From Cryptomeria japonica (lineage: Eukaryota; Streptophyta; Pinopsida; Cupressales; Cupressaceae), in assembly GCF_030272615.1 (NCBI RefSeq), contig NC_081406.1:235643922-235705921 (forward strand): DNA of 62,000 nucleotides. The letters run 5' to 3'. The notes under the pieces were generated by a model that was not told where the DNA came from, made no database searches, and saw only the letters and a program-made list of their open reading frames with translations. Below, in pieces: positions 23,218 to 35,275 of the stretch. Position 1 is the stretch's first letter. Every line of letters starts with the position of its first letter. The position numbers were made by a program, and so were the translations under genes.

Positions 23218-26200
23218 TTACAAGTCCTTTTCAGTATCAACGACCTCTACAGTTTGTTGCTCCTCTGTAACATCTTCTAACTACTTTAGGATTCCTTCTT
23301 CTTGCACTGCATATTTCTTGGTCCACTCTTGGAACACATCATCGGTAGGCCATGAGTAGCCAACAATTTTTTCCTTCAACTTAACCAACCTTTTCTAGGA
23401 GTTTATCACTTTATTAACCTTTGAATTCAAAAATCCATAATGTGACTTTATCTTTTCTATTTATTCAACTGTCTTGACAAATAGGGATGTGTCATCTGTA
23501 TTAATGATTCCATTCACCCTTAGAGACAAGTTAGCTCCCAACTCATCAAGCCATACCTATTTGTCCTTCAACTGATTTTGGTTAACAAAACCCCCAGGAA
23601 ACAATTCAAATTTATGCTCTGTATATTCTTTCCTATACAAGTTGGCTTTCCTCTCCACATTGGTTCTTCCTTTTGCTAACTTGGTCAGACCTTCTGCTAG
23701 CTCACATGTGGATTTAATAATAGCATCCGATCTTTCTTCATCATAGGATGCACACATAAGTTCTAAATCCACTTCACTTGGTATCCATTTATCCAAAATT
23801 GGCTGCAGAATAGCCTTTTCTTCATTCAACTCATTCCAAATATCAAAAATCTTCTTCATGCTATTGTGCAACATAGAAGACCCTATTGTGTCAACAAAGC
23901 TCAAAATTGTGGCCTTTACCTTTTCCTCATATTTATTTGCAAATAGGACTTGAGCGTGTTTCAACTTCTCCAATTCATGTTGAATGGTCTCAGCTAGCTA
24001 AAAACCAAAAGGCATAGGAGAAGGGGGAAATTCTATAATAGGACTAGTAGGTGGAGGATGTGTAGGAGAAGAAGCTATCATTAGAGTAGAGGAATCACCT
24101 TGATGGTACTATCCTGCCAATTGATGCTTCAATTCAACAATGATGTTATCTTGGTTAGCTATTCCTTCTTTGGCCTCATTATAAGCTTTCAAGATTGTTT
24201 CTAATTTCAACTGGAGATTAGCCTTTTCCTTTGCCTCCTTTTCTGCCACTACTACATTGAATTTTGCAGTTTCTACAACTATGCTAGCAGCTTCTACCAC
24301 CCTTGTATCCTGAACTCTTCTTACTATCATGCCTCCTAGAAAACTAGATCCTGAGGTATCCTTCCTTTTTCTACTTTCATCCCTCTTTAGGGACCACATG
24401 ACCAGAGTAGCATTATCTTTTCTAAATGTCACTCCCTCCATAGGCTTGGTCTCTTTCCTGACTATTTCAAGTACCAAGGCATCTGCTATATCCCATTTAG
24501 GGAGGAGTAGAACACCAGCCTTTGACACCATTTCTCTTCCCGCTTCAGGAGTGATGGCTTTGAATTCAGCCATCATTGCTTGTTTAACTTCTTCCTCCAC
24601 TAAGTTTGTATATTTGTGAGGTTGCTCACTCATTCTATTTTCACACCTTGCCTTGAATTATTCAATGTTTTGTTTCCATACAAATTGCATGAATGCCCCT
24701 GTTGCGACAAAATTGTTGTCAGCTAGGAACTCTTCATTAGCTTGCTTGACAGCTAGGTCTAACTCTTTACCTTTGAACTCCTCTTTAGTTAAGTTCATTT
24801 TGGCACTAGGTGGCTCTTTTGGCATTCCTTCTTGTGTCTCTTCATAAGTGTAATCAATCTCTTTGAGGCTTCCTAACTACAACAACTATTTTGCTACCAC
24901 ATGTTCATGTCCTATATGGATAGGGGATTGAGATGGAGAGTACAGAGGTTCATTTGTTTGCACTTCTTTCCCCACCCTCTGCCTTTTAGGGGATTCTTGG
25001 ATTTTAATGACATCTTCAATTGTTCTCTTCCCTCTTGAAGTGGAGGGCTCACCTATTACTGGCATCAATACACTATATTTTAACCTTTTGTGCATCACAT
25101 AATCACCAGGAGGGATGGCTTTAGCAAAGGCAGGCTTAGCTAGAACTAACTTAGCCTTGTCAGGGTTATCTCTTATCATAGCCTCCCTTTTTTCTTTCAG
25201 AGTTTGCATTAAATCTTCAAAGTAAAGAATTAAGAATTTGATCTTTTCCTCAAAGTGGTTGAAGCTAGACAAAGGGTCATAACTGCTATCAAATTGATGA
25301 ATGAAACCTAAACCCTTTTTTTATGCCACCCACTTTTCTTTCCTCAATTCTTTCTCATCCAAATTGAATTCATTTATGATTAGGTCCTAAAGGAAATGAA
25401 ATTGGTGTGGCCTACCTTTGCATACTGCTCTTCTCTTGAACATACCATTGAAAAAATCCTCAGGGTCAGGAAACCTGGTTACTGCGGTAGACAACCTATA
25501 CGGTTGAAAAAGGTCATCAAAGAATTTCCAACCACCTTTGGTGATCATGAATTGATGGGCCATGTTAATAGTTGAGAAAATAGTCCCTTTACCCCTATTT
25601 GTCAACTCTGCCTCTTGCAAACCTCCAATTTTCCTTAAGACCTCTCCAATCCCTATTTTCAATGGGACTTGATAAGGCAATAAATATGGAGTGCCTCTAA
25701 AACCATAAACTCTAAAAACTGTAGAAATAGGGTACAACTACATATCACCCAATTATGAACAATCTTAATACCTTCAACAAATTCCTTAGGCCCGAGGAAC
25801 TCCAAAAGGGCCTTTGGGATCCTAGGGTTCTGTGGGCATAGAATAATCCTAAGCCTAGATGCAAAGCATCTATCAAACTTGAAATAACTAGCATCCTCTC
25901 TGTCCCAAGACAAAATTGTGCTCAATAGTTGCATAGGCATCTCCTCACCTTCCTTTTCTTTGATCAAATCCATTTCCTTAGCAAAATAATCAGATCCTTT
26001 GAACAAAAATATGTGTATTAGAAGAGAATACCATCCAAAAGTTCTATCCACCTTACCATTTTTTATCCCTACAAGCCCTGCATGTATTGTATCAGTGAGG
26101 TAAGGTGCATAATCAAATGTTACTACTAGAGAGGGGTTCAGAATCTGTGCCATCATTAGCATATAATGGGCTGGCATGGTTGTTTCAACATCTTCCCCAA

Positions 26201-26846
26201 GGATCTGACAAAGTGCCCAATACATGCCTTTGTCTCTTAATGTGAACAAATTCAGGGAGAAGGGTTCCATGGTGCTAGGGCCCACTACAGTTAACCCTCC
26301 TATTTTAACAAAAAACTCCTTCAAAGGGCCACTCCTAATGTGATCTTTTTGCACATCATAAACCTAGGCCAATGTTTCAAAATCAATAGGCTCTAATAAA
26401 TTTGATGCCTCATTGAGCTTAAAAACATTCCTGAATTGATCATCATTTATTTCTATCAAGTCTCCTCCATTGACATTCCTCACACATCTAGCAACAGGAT
26501 CATAATTGTGTGCGATTTGGGTTAGCAAGTCTACATCCATAAAAACCCAAGGGACTACAAGCTTCCCCACATCTAGTTCCCATATGCTATTCATTGGGGC
26601 ACTGGCATGTATCTGATTGAAACCCACTTTAAAAAGACCCAGCCCTGAAGTCCCTATTTGTGAATCCCTTAACCATCTACCCTTGTCATATAAACCATCT
26701 CCAATCCTTAGACGGGGGGCTTCATGAACCAATTCTTTGATTTTGGCCACAACATTCGAGGACATGGTCAATTGTTCTAAGAAGTCATCACATATATTCC
26801 TATCTTGATAATTTATTTTCCTTGTGAACTCCCTTCTTGGTGCCAT
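23218..26846 (-). pseudogene. LTR-encoded protein of unknown function, copy 1 (broken)
   Basis: About 1,200 codons from ATG at 26846 (MAPRREFTRKINYQD, conserved in copy 2 at 49106) to a TAA at 23218 whose context EKDL-stop matches the ends of copies 2 and 3. Approximate residues: 68-146, IWELDVGKLVVPWVFMDVD and IEINDDQFRNVFKL; 200-240, MYWALCQILGE and FGWYSLLIHIFLFKG; 305-320, LSWDREDASYFKFDR; 375-410, FRVYGFRGTPYLLPYQVPLK; 605-630, SPKRQRVGKE, a possible nuclear localisation signal; 770-800, KAGVLLLPKWDIADALVLE; beyond 835, mostly coiled coil. Stops near 26364, 25387, 24886, 24108 and 23557 and a one-base shift near 25740. Several stops fit CAG to TAG. No known domain recognised. Confidence 0.8.
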
Positions 26847-26899
26847 CCTGTTAATTCAATTATATCAATTGAGATTCAAACAAAACTCTAACAAGGCAA

Positions 26900-28450
26900 G
26901 CACACAGTAAAGAACCAATTTTCAAATTGTAATTAGCGAGCAAGACACAAAAACTTGTTATTCTCTTGAAGCAATTCGCTCTACACCTCATCAAAATGGT
27001 GCCAATATTCAATTGATGTGGACCTTAATATGGCAACTCGACATTGAATTGAGACATTTATCCCGTATGCTTTGGCCATCAAAGTAGAATTAAATTTGCA
27101 AATTGAATTCAAAAATGGGCTCCAATGGATCACCTATTTTCTGAGTATTTCCCTGTTTCGTTGTTTCACCATTTCACAGAGTTTAAAACCCCCGCACCTT
27201 TCATTCGCGAAGCAATGACATTTGTCGGATCCTTGGAAACTTGCATTGCATTTACTCTTCCAGTCCATCTGCATTAGTAATGGGCCCCACCTTCTTTTCG
27301 CTACTTTGTGAACACTAAACCTTGTGCACTTCGACCACATTAAACAATGCTAGCCATCTGATCATTTTCCACTTGCTCGATCTTTACCGCTTATGGTGAC
27401 TGCGAGTCTTTTTTGCTAACTGCGCACCACCATCACTACTAGTGGTCTTCACTAATTCATGAAAGCTAACCACCCTGCATCTTCGAGCTGTGAAACAATG
27501 CCCGTCATTGGATCCACCTTGAGATGTACATGATTTAACATACTCAAACCTTTAAAGTGGGCCCCTAGCTTGGAAACCACTTGCTTTGTTGCATCATTGG
27601 CAAATGAATCTTATGTGTCGGTCTCCTATTCACTCAAGAACTCCATCAGGCTCCATTATAGGACCGCCACATGTTCTATTTCACCATGGGTTTCAACACC
27701 ATCGTTAGTTAAGTCAAGGCGAGCCCTCAAGCAATCCTTTGGAGCCACGTGCATCTGACAAGTCATCATTTCCCTCAACCAAGCGACCCACCTATCCTAC
27801 CATGTCATCCATCGTGTGACTGCCATGTCACTTCGCTATTTTGTGAATGATAATCTTCGTTTTATTGAGGTTGCGAATCCACATGAGCCATCCTATCAAC
27901 CATAAGTTGATCAGTCTTTAAAGTCATGAATTGCCTATCTTTCGGACCCACCAACCTTTTCGCTACTTCACAGGCTTTAAACCTCAGGCAACTCTTCTTC
28001 GCAAAGCAACGACAATCGTTAGATCTTTGGAAACTGCTCGCCTATTAACCTCTTTGTAACCACCTTGCCTGGGCCCTCCACCTTTTCACTACTCTGTGAA
28101 AGGTAAAACATGGACATTTTTTAGCTGCAAATCTACGCGCACCATTGGATCAACTCCACACCGATTGTCCTTTAACCAAAAGAACCACTTACCTCTGGGA
28201 CCCTCGAACTCTTTCACTATTTCGCAGAGGGTAAGTCGCATGTATCTTGGGCTAGCAAAGCAACGCAAGCCATTGGATCCCATACAAGATGCATTCCTTT
28301 TACCTAACAAACAATCCTTTGGTCGGGCCCGCTTACCCCCTTTGCCACTTCGCGGATGCTAAACTATAGGAATCTTTTCCCAGTGAAACAACGCACACTG
28401 TAGGATCAACCTTGACTTGCACGATAGTTAAGAAGCCCGAAAAAGATTAA
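26900..28450 (-). repeat. Degenerate repeat array upstream of the LTR ORF (copy 1)
   Basis: On the plus strand a motif like TTTCGCTATTTCGCAGAG..TAA recurs about every 100-170 bp (near 27165, 27295, 27833, 27957, 28083, 28213, 28341), each often followed 30-60 bp later by a GAAACAATG-like and a GTTAGATC or ATTGGATC-like box. Units are only partly alike. The same array, with different unit order, is present at 49480-51080. Confidence 0.72.
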
Positions 28451-28748
28451 AACAAGACATAGGAAAAGGCATAAAAATTGAAAATATTTAAAAGACCGCC
28501 TAGGGAAAACCTAAAGGGGGGGACACTTTCATGACGGAGTGACCCCTCCACTTAAGTGGAAAAAGTAATGCAGAAATAGAACACAAGGGTTTTTCAAAAC
28601 ATAGGAAGGGTTAAATCTTCCAAAAACCTTAAACACTCTTTGACCCAAAATAAACAGAGGCAACAAGGCCATGTCAAACACAACTTTGTAGATTTTAGCC
28701 AATTATGGGACAAGAATTCCCAATTTTCAAAACAGTGATAACAAGTTG

Positions 28749-29240
28749 CAACTAGAATATGCAATTAAATCCTTCTTTATGGTATATTGTACTAGCATAT
28801 GCGCTCCTATTAGCACCACCCTCTATTCCCTACTCTATGGTGTTTAGACCATACTTTGTATTGAGGTTGAGATACCACCATTGAGAGTCTTCTTGTGACA
28901 CATAATTAAAAAAGAATATAGAGTGTCCATATTGCACGAGTTAGATATGTTGGATGAGTGATACCAGACTACTCTAGTCCACTTACAAGCATATTAGAAT
29001 AGTCACCAAAGAATTATAACAAGAAAGTAAAGGGTAGGCACTTTGATGTTAGAGACCTGGTCCTCATAATGATTCTAAAAAATCAGCAAGGGAAAAGCCC
29101 GACAAGTTTGAGCCCAATCAGCTAGGCCCCTATATAGTCACTATAGTCTAGGGGTCCAAGGCATATCAACTCGCAACACTGAAGGGAGAACCACTACCTG
29201 ATGTAGTCAACAACTTGTTCCTCCACGAGTATTATACTTT
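28749..29240 (+). pseudogene. Old Ty3/gypsy integrase, second part
   Basis: Continues the reading broken at 22288: MQLNPSLW, then TSICAPISTTLYSLLYGV, EVEIPPLRVFL, ILHELDMLDE, LVHLQAY and finally the GPY motif region NQLGPYIV with AYQLATLKGEPLPDVVN. Several frameshifts and stops. It ends near 29230 with LFLHEYYTLE. Confidence 0.87.
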
Positions 29241-29960
29241 AGAAAATATCAAAAAGATGAAAAATGATCCTAAGAAAAATATATGAAAAAAATTGAAAAA
29301 ATGATCTTGAAAAAATATATCAAAAAATTTGAAAAAAAGGATCCTGAAAAAAAAGAGAAATCAAAGAAATAAATAGTCAAGAGAAATCATTCACCCACTA
29401 GTGAAAACCTACCAAATAGGCACTTTAGGTAAGTACGATGGTTAAAACCTAGCAAATAGGCACCATGCGTAGCAAGTCGTCACTCTATGATCTATTGTCA
29501 CTCCATCTAAATTAAATCCACATTCATGCTAGCCTTTCCATCCACTTCCCTATCAGCCCCTTTTTGTCCTCTGTGGCTTGAGACTAGTCATTATCTCCTA
29601 TCTTTTGCATAACCAATTTGTACATAAGTTAGTTTGATTATCTTTGGCCATTGTATATAGTTTGAGATAGACTAGGGGAAATTCTCTTACCATGATCATT
29701 AGCTTGAGTCATTCTTGAAACAAGGTTGGAGGATGCAACATGTACATAGCTATAATATCCTGAAAAGCCTTAAAAATTGTAAAAAGTCATGAAAAACAAG
29801 ATCCAAAAAAATCTATATAATGTCCTGAAAAAAGATCAAAAACACTCATATAATGTCCTAAGAAAAGATCCAAAAAAATTCATAAAACTTCTGAAAGAAA
29901 TCACAAATAAATTAAATATTCTCCAAAAGACCCTAAAAATTGGAAAACAATCAAACAACC
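29236..29960 (+). repeat. A-rich degenerate tandem repeat after gypsy integrase
   Basis: Two A-rich blocks (29236-29375 and 29757-29960). The second has units of about 34 bp built on TATAATGTCCTGAAAAAAGATC (starts near 29812, 29846 and 29880, the third partial). Between the blocks a short phrase, AACCTA(C/G)CAAATAGGCAC, occurs twice (29404 and 29447). Open frames here are by-products of low complexity. Confidence 0.65.
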
Positions 29961-30975
29961 AAAAACAATCATTTTTTAATCCATCAATAAATTGTCCCTT
30001 GCAATGGATAGACATTTGAGTAGAACGAGACGAAAAACCCAATTAACGCTATGCTTACCAAATCATACAACAAAATACACGCTATCAATTAAATTAGCAA
30101 CCAGACAAATCAACTTGTCTTATCAATCAATCAACATTATCGAAACTATCATCTATCTTATACAAGGTGTGGTATAGTCTAAACCAAATTGTGTCCATCT
30201 TAAATAGGGTACTTCATTCCTAAAACCATACATCATGATCATTCTATCTAACATAAACTATCAACTTCGAAAAGAAGATTAGAATGGTTGTTGACTCACT
30301 TGGTCTATGAGTTTTATCTTTCATTGATTTATCTTTGGTCATGTTCCTATGCTACTCAAGGATATTCACAAGTGATTAGAGTGGCCGAGATGGTTCATGG
30401 TCTTTACTTTTTATCTTCTATTTGTGGGATTTTTACATGACATTTCAAGGCAAGTATGTTTTGGGTGTCTTTGTTGGCATGTTCACTTTGTGACTATCAC
30501 ACTTACACAAAAGTTTCAAGATGGATTATCATATATATGTTTGCAATATGTCTATCTTTTTGCAATGGGATTCCATTATCACTCTGGCTTTATATGTCAT
30601 GACACGATGTATCCACTTTCCATATTAAATAAAGCTCTCTACTGATAGAGTGCGATTATGAAAGCAAGGTTTCATCATTACTAACTCTTCTCCATCTCTA
30701 TTTTGTCTCTTAATAGCACTTCTTACATCAATCCTTGTGATCGTCTTGGCTTCATACTCTAGAACACAAAAACAAGCGCATCCTACATCCACAACATGTT
30801 AGGGCATAAACATCATAATCATGCATTTACTATAGTAATTGACAAATTAACCTCTTGTTTCAATTTTTTGATTATTTTTTTGATGGGGCACCCTTGTAAC
30901 CTATTATTACAAGGGAATGTTTTAGTGTGATTTTTCATAAATTTTCTTGAAACAACACTCTAAATCATATTGTCT
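29961..30975 (+). other. Gypsy 3' spacer, no gene
   Basis: Between the A-rich repeat and the polypurine tract. No protein motif on either strand; the 82-codon open frame at 30397 shows no recognisable similarity. Confidence 0.5.
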
Positions 30976-31230
30976 CAAAGAGGGGCAAAATGTAGACAAT
31001 AAAAATTAATCATCACCTCTACCAACCCGTCTTTTTACTAACATTTCCTTTATGTTGTACAATTGATCTTTATCATTTGTCAATATTGTGTCATTCCAAT
31101 TTTGATCATATTATGTCAACCTATCCTTATTCTCTCCCTTCATCAATCAGATTAAATTATTCAATTATTTTATCCTCTCGACATTAGGTCCTTCCTAGGG
31201 TCAAATAATTTAATTATTTAAGTCCATTAT
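30976..31230 (+). repeat. Polypurine tract and start of 3' LTR of the old gypsy element
   Basis: CAAAGAGGGGCAAAA (30976-30990) followed by TGTAGACAAT, a common plant gypsy 3' LTR start. The LTR is readable for about 240 bp before the LINE sequence takes over; its other end and partner LTR are not in the window. Right border approximate. Confidence 0.72.
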
Positions 31231-31274
31231 ACTAACACTTCTTCAAGATAACATAAAAGCATAAACGCATAAAA

Positions 31275-34200
31275 GATAACATAAGGACCTGGAATAAATC
31301 TAGCTTTGGGAATATTTTTGAGGCCAAAGGAAAAATTCAGGAAGACCTCAACAAAATTCAGGTCCAAATCCAGAAGGATGGATTCTCCACTGTTACAATT
31401 GCAGAAGAAAATGAGATCCTCAAAAGATACCACAATATCATTGCAAAAGAAGAAGCTTTTTGGAAGCGAATATCTAGATGTATTTGGCTAAAGGAAGGGG
31501 ATAAGAAAACCAAATTCTTCCATATGTCAACTATCAAACATAAAGCTGCTAATAGGATCAAAAAACTGATGGTGGACAATGTGGAGATGGTCAAGGAGGA
31601 GGAGATTAGAAATGAGGTAAACATTTTCTTCTCTCTTCTTTGTAGGGATCAGAGCTTGGATGATGATGCTCAAAATTCCTTCCTCTAGAACATTCCTTTC
31701 CTTTTTGATGAGCATAAGAATGCTTTTTTGACTTTCATCCCTTCGGACTTGGAGATCAAAAATGTTGTCTTTTTTTTTTAGGGTAATAAATCTTTAGGTC
31801 CTGATCGCTTCCCTATGTTCTTCTTCCAAGAGTTCTAAGATATTATTGGGAAAGATGTCTCCAATGGGGTTAAAGAATTTTTTGGGGCAAGAAGATTACT
31901 GAAAGAAATTAATGGCACCTTCATTGCTTTGATCCCCAAAATTAAAGGAGTTGACTCCATGGATAAGTTTAGGCCTATCAGTTTATGCAACTCTTTCTAT
32001 AAGATTATTTCCAAGGTCCTCACCTCTAGACTCTTAAATGTCCTTCCCTCCTTGATTAGTCTTCAACAGAATGGTTTTGTGCTAGGAAGGAAAATTTTTG
32101 ATTCCATCATTACTATCCATGAGAATATCCATTCCCCTATTATGGCCAAGAAGCAGGGTTTTATTCTCAATCTTGATCTCTCCAAGGCTTATGACCGGGT
32201 GGACTGGTCTTTCCTCATGAAGGTTCTCTTGGATTTTGGCTTCTCTAACAGATGTGTGGACCACTTCAAGAAGCTTCTCTCCTCTGCATCCTTTTTTGTT
32301 CTTGTTAATGGCTCCCCCTCCCCTTTTTTTAAAGCCTCTAGAGGTTTGAGGCAAGGGACTCCTATCTGCCCTATTCTCTTCATCATTATGGTTGAATGCT
32401 TTGGAAGGTACATGGAAAGTATGGTGACTAGAGGTATCTTTAAAGGTCTCCAACCCTCTTCTATTGATCACACCTTCTCCCACCAACAATTTGTGGATGA
32501 TACCATCCTTATGGGGGATTCCAGTATTTTGGAAGCTAGAATCCTAAAGGACACCTTGTGCAAGTTTATGTCTTCTTCTGGCTAGCTTATCAACTCAGTT
32601 AAAAGTGAAGTGTTTTTCATCAACACTCTTGAGAGAAGACAACATAGAATTAGTAGAATTCTAGAATGTCGGATTGCTATTCTTCCTGCTACCTACCTTG
32701 GCCTCCCCTTGGGCATCTCTCCCCCTGATTCCTTTTGGAGTTCTTTGGTGGATAAATTTCAAAGAAAGCTTGTTGGTTGGAAAGGTACTCTCTTAAGTTA
32801 GGCTGGAAAGTTATAGCTTCTTAAAGCATTCCTATTTATTCTCTTAGTCTCTTCAGAATCTCTATTAAGTTTGTTGATGCTATTGAAAAAATCCAAAAAC
32901 AATTTCTTTGGTCTGGGGTTGAGGAAAAGAAGAGAATGGCTTTAGTGGCTTGGGACAAGGTTTGTAGATCAAAAAGTAAGGGTGGTCTAGCTCTAAGGAG
33001 AATCAAGACTCTCAATGAAGCTCTTTTGTCCAAACAAATATGGAGATTGTTCCACTCTTATAGTGAGTGGTGTGAAATTTGGAGAAGTAAGTATCCTCTC
33101 TTGTCTTCATCTCTTTTCTCTTTCATCAACTCTGATTTCAGCATCAATGGCTCTCACATTTGAAACCATGCTTCAAAGTGTAAAGACAACATAGATTAAG
33201 GGGTTAAATGGAGAGTTGGCAATGGTAGGAAAGTCATATTTTGGGAAGATCCCTGGTTGCTTGATAAGCCTTTTTTGGAAATCCCTGATTGGGCCCCTTT
33301 TGCTGCCCCTTGTAAAAGAGTTTTTGGTTCCTTGGTTGAGGGGTACTGGATAGGTGACAAATAGAAAAATATTGAAGGTATACACCCTAGCCTCCTCAAT
33401 CTCAAGAAACACTTGTTTTGTTCTTGGCAGAATAATGAAGAAGATATTCTTATTTGGAAACTTGAGCCCAAAGGTAACCTTACTATTTCTTCCATGTATG
33501 GAGTGCTGACTCCAACCCCCTCAGAGAACCCCTTCTGGTCTAAAGCTTGGATCAAGGGTCTTATTCCGAAGATCAATATCTTCTACTGGACTATTCTCCA
33601 AAACAAAATTTTGACACTAGACAACCTGAAGATTAGAGGTTTTAATCCCCCCAATAGGTGTGTTTTGTGTCTTGAGGAGGAAGAGTCTATGGACCACTTG
33701 GCTATTCAGTGTTCTTTCACTATCTCTATTTGGGAAAGCTTTCTTAATAATTTTTGTATGGTATGGGTGTTCCCTAACTCTATTCAAGACTTGTTCCATT
33801 CTTGGAGCTACCATTGGTCTAATCCCTCTTTGAGAACTTTGTGGAAGCTCTCTCTTCCTCACATCCTATGGGGGATTTGGAAAGAAAGAAACAACCACAT
33901 CTTTAGGGATACTTCTCTCCCCCAGACTTTTGTTTTTCAAAAAATTCAAAGGGCTATAGTGGAGAACCTGAGGACCATTGGAGAACCTTGAACTCTTGTC
34001 AATTGCCTAGAAGCTCACATCCTCAACTCCTAGAACCTGAAGAGTGTTGTTAGGATTGATAATAAACAAAGTAAGAGAATTGAAGATAAGTGATACTCTC
34101 CCCCTCCTGGATGGTTCAAAATCAACTTTGATGGTGCTTCTAAAGGCAATCCTGGACCAGTGGGATGTGGTACAATTCTCAGAGATGAAAATGACATTTG

Positions 34201-34620
34201 TAAAGAAATTGTTGTTATTCCTATATGTTGCCAAACTAACCATATGGTGGAGGCTATGGCTTCTCTCCAAGGCATCCTTCTAGTTAAAAGGTGGAACTCT
34301 CCTTATCTCTAGATCAAGGGGACTCTAATAATATCATTAACTACCTTAAAGGAATTACCAAGCCCTCATGGACTATTAACAATATTATTAAGGCTCCTAG
34401 GGATCTTATTAAAACCTTTGATAAATGTTTTATCTCTCACATTTATCGAAAAGTAAATGGCCCCGTTGATTGGGCAGCTAACATGGCGGTCACTCATGGC
34501 AACATGATTAGTTGGAAGGGTAAAGAGGGTCTTCTTAATGATGCTAGATCGATCATTTTCATGGATCAATATAACTGCACCTCAAAGATTTTAAATGGAT
34601 TATATAATGATTAATAACAT
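31275..34620 (+). mobile_element. L1-type LINE, 5'-truncated, with RNase H (broken)
   Basis: ORF2-type polyprotein on the plus strand, lacking the endonuclease; homology begins at WNKSSFGNIFEAK near 31290. RT: LIPKIKGVDSMDKFRPISLCN, QNGFVLGRKIFDSI, LDLSKAYDRVDW (catalytic Asp), GLRQGTPICPILF and the box FVDDTILMGD. The zinc-binding reverse-transcriptase-associated region (33413-33991) has FWSKAWIKGLIPKINIFYW and CVLC...DHLAIQC. The C-terminal RNase H from 34111 has INFDGASKGNPGPVGCG, VEAMASLQG and IKGDSNN. Stops at about 31687, 31782, 31837, 32584, 32800 and 33163, and frameshifts (for example near 32850). No poly-A tail or target duplication could be fixed, so both borders are approximate. 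Inserted in, or joined to, the gypsy LTR. Confidence 0.9.
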
Positions 34621-34777
34621 GACTTGGAGGGCTCATATTAATTATTATTTTGTCAATACCAATAATCATAAGACGAATGCCACCTTCTCCCATGCTTTCT
34701 GGGTTTTTGGGGCTGCATCTAGAGATTTCTTTCCATTAGCTATCTACAACTCTCGAGTTTCTGGTTTGAGCTATGAA

Positions 34778-35275
34778 ATGATGGGGGGTAACAGGAGTCA
34801 CTATGAGCCCAGTAATTGTAAAGAATAGAAACAAAAGGAGGAAATTTAAAGTATCTTGCAGAAGGGCGGGCTAATAAAGTACATGGAAAGACTCCATGGG
34901 AGGGACGTTAAAATCACTAAATGTTTCACCAAAAATTGGAGGAAGGGCACCCTGAAAAAATGGGAGATCAAACTATCACCATTGATGAAGACCTCATTGC
35001 TCAGGTGATGGGTCTCCAGAGGGAGGGAAGTAATTTCTACAGGGACATAAAGCTTACCAAAGAGGCAATCGAGTGATACCCTAAAACTACTAAGGAGAAG
35101 AAGAGCCTGGTTAAGCTTAGTAAGACCTACTACCCTCCCAAGGCCTTTTCTAAGCCTTGGAGGGAGGTTCTATTTGCAATCATGTGCTACATCACTCTGC
35201 ATGGTAGATTTACCAAAGTCTATGGCTACCATTTCGTGTTTCTCAACCACTTCAGGTATGAAGACAAAGTTAACA
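34778..35275 (+). pseudogene. Fragment of an unrecognised retroelement-type ORF
   Basis: Starts at ATG 34778 (MMGGNRSHYEPSN), with in-frame stops near 34826 and 34847 and a one- or two-base shift near 34955. Readable blocks: YMERLHGRDVKITKCF, TIDEDLIAQVMGLQREGSNFYRD and WREVLFAIMCYITLHGRFTKVYGYHFVFLNHFR. Cut at 35280 by the LARD-like element. I do not know the family. The pattern I-x-I-x(4)-[IF]-x-x-V-x-x-L and the aromatic YGYHFVFLNHF block resemble the layout IEINDDQFRNVFKL and FGWYSLLIHIFLFK of the LTR-encoded proteins, so a distant relation is possible. Confidence 0.55.

Larger units (their letters stand above)
22289..28743 (-). mobile_element. 6.46-kb solo LTR with embedded ORF (giant-LTR gypsy family)
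   Basis: Plus-strand left end is TGTTGTTCTCAAA and right end AGTGATAACA, both shared with 44553-51449. Duplications GGTTG (22284-22288) and AGTTG (28744-28748) flank it with one mismatch, and the gypsy integrase reading resumes directly after it. No internal gag-pol, primer-binding site or second LTR, hence a solo LTR. Read on the minus strand the layout is: LTR head, degenerate repeat array, ORF of about 1,200 codons, then about 930 bp of tail. More diverged than the paired copies to the right. Confidence 0.88.

Noticed and set aside
29789-30177. Lys/Asn-rich frames behind the gypsy integrase
   Set aside because: Caused by the A-rich tandem repeat.
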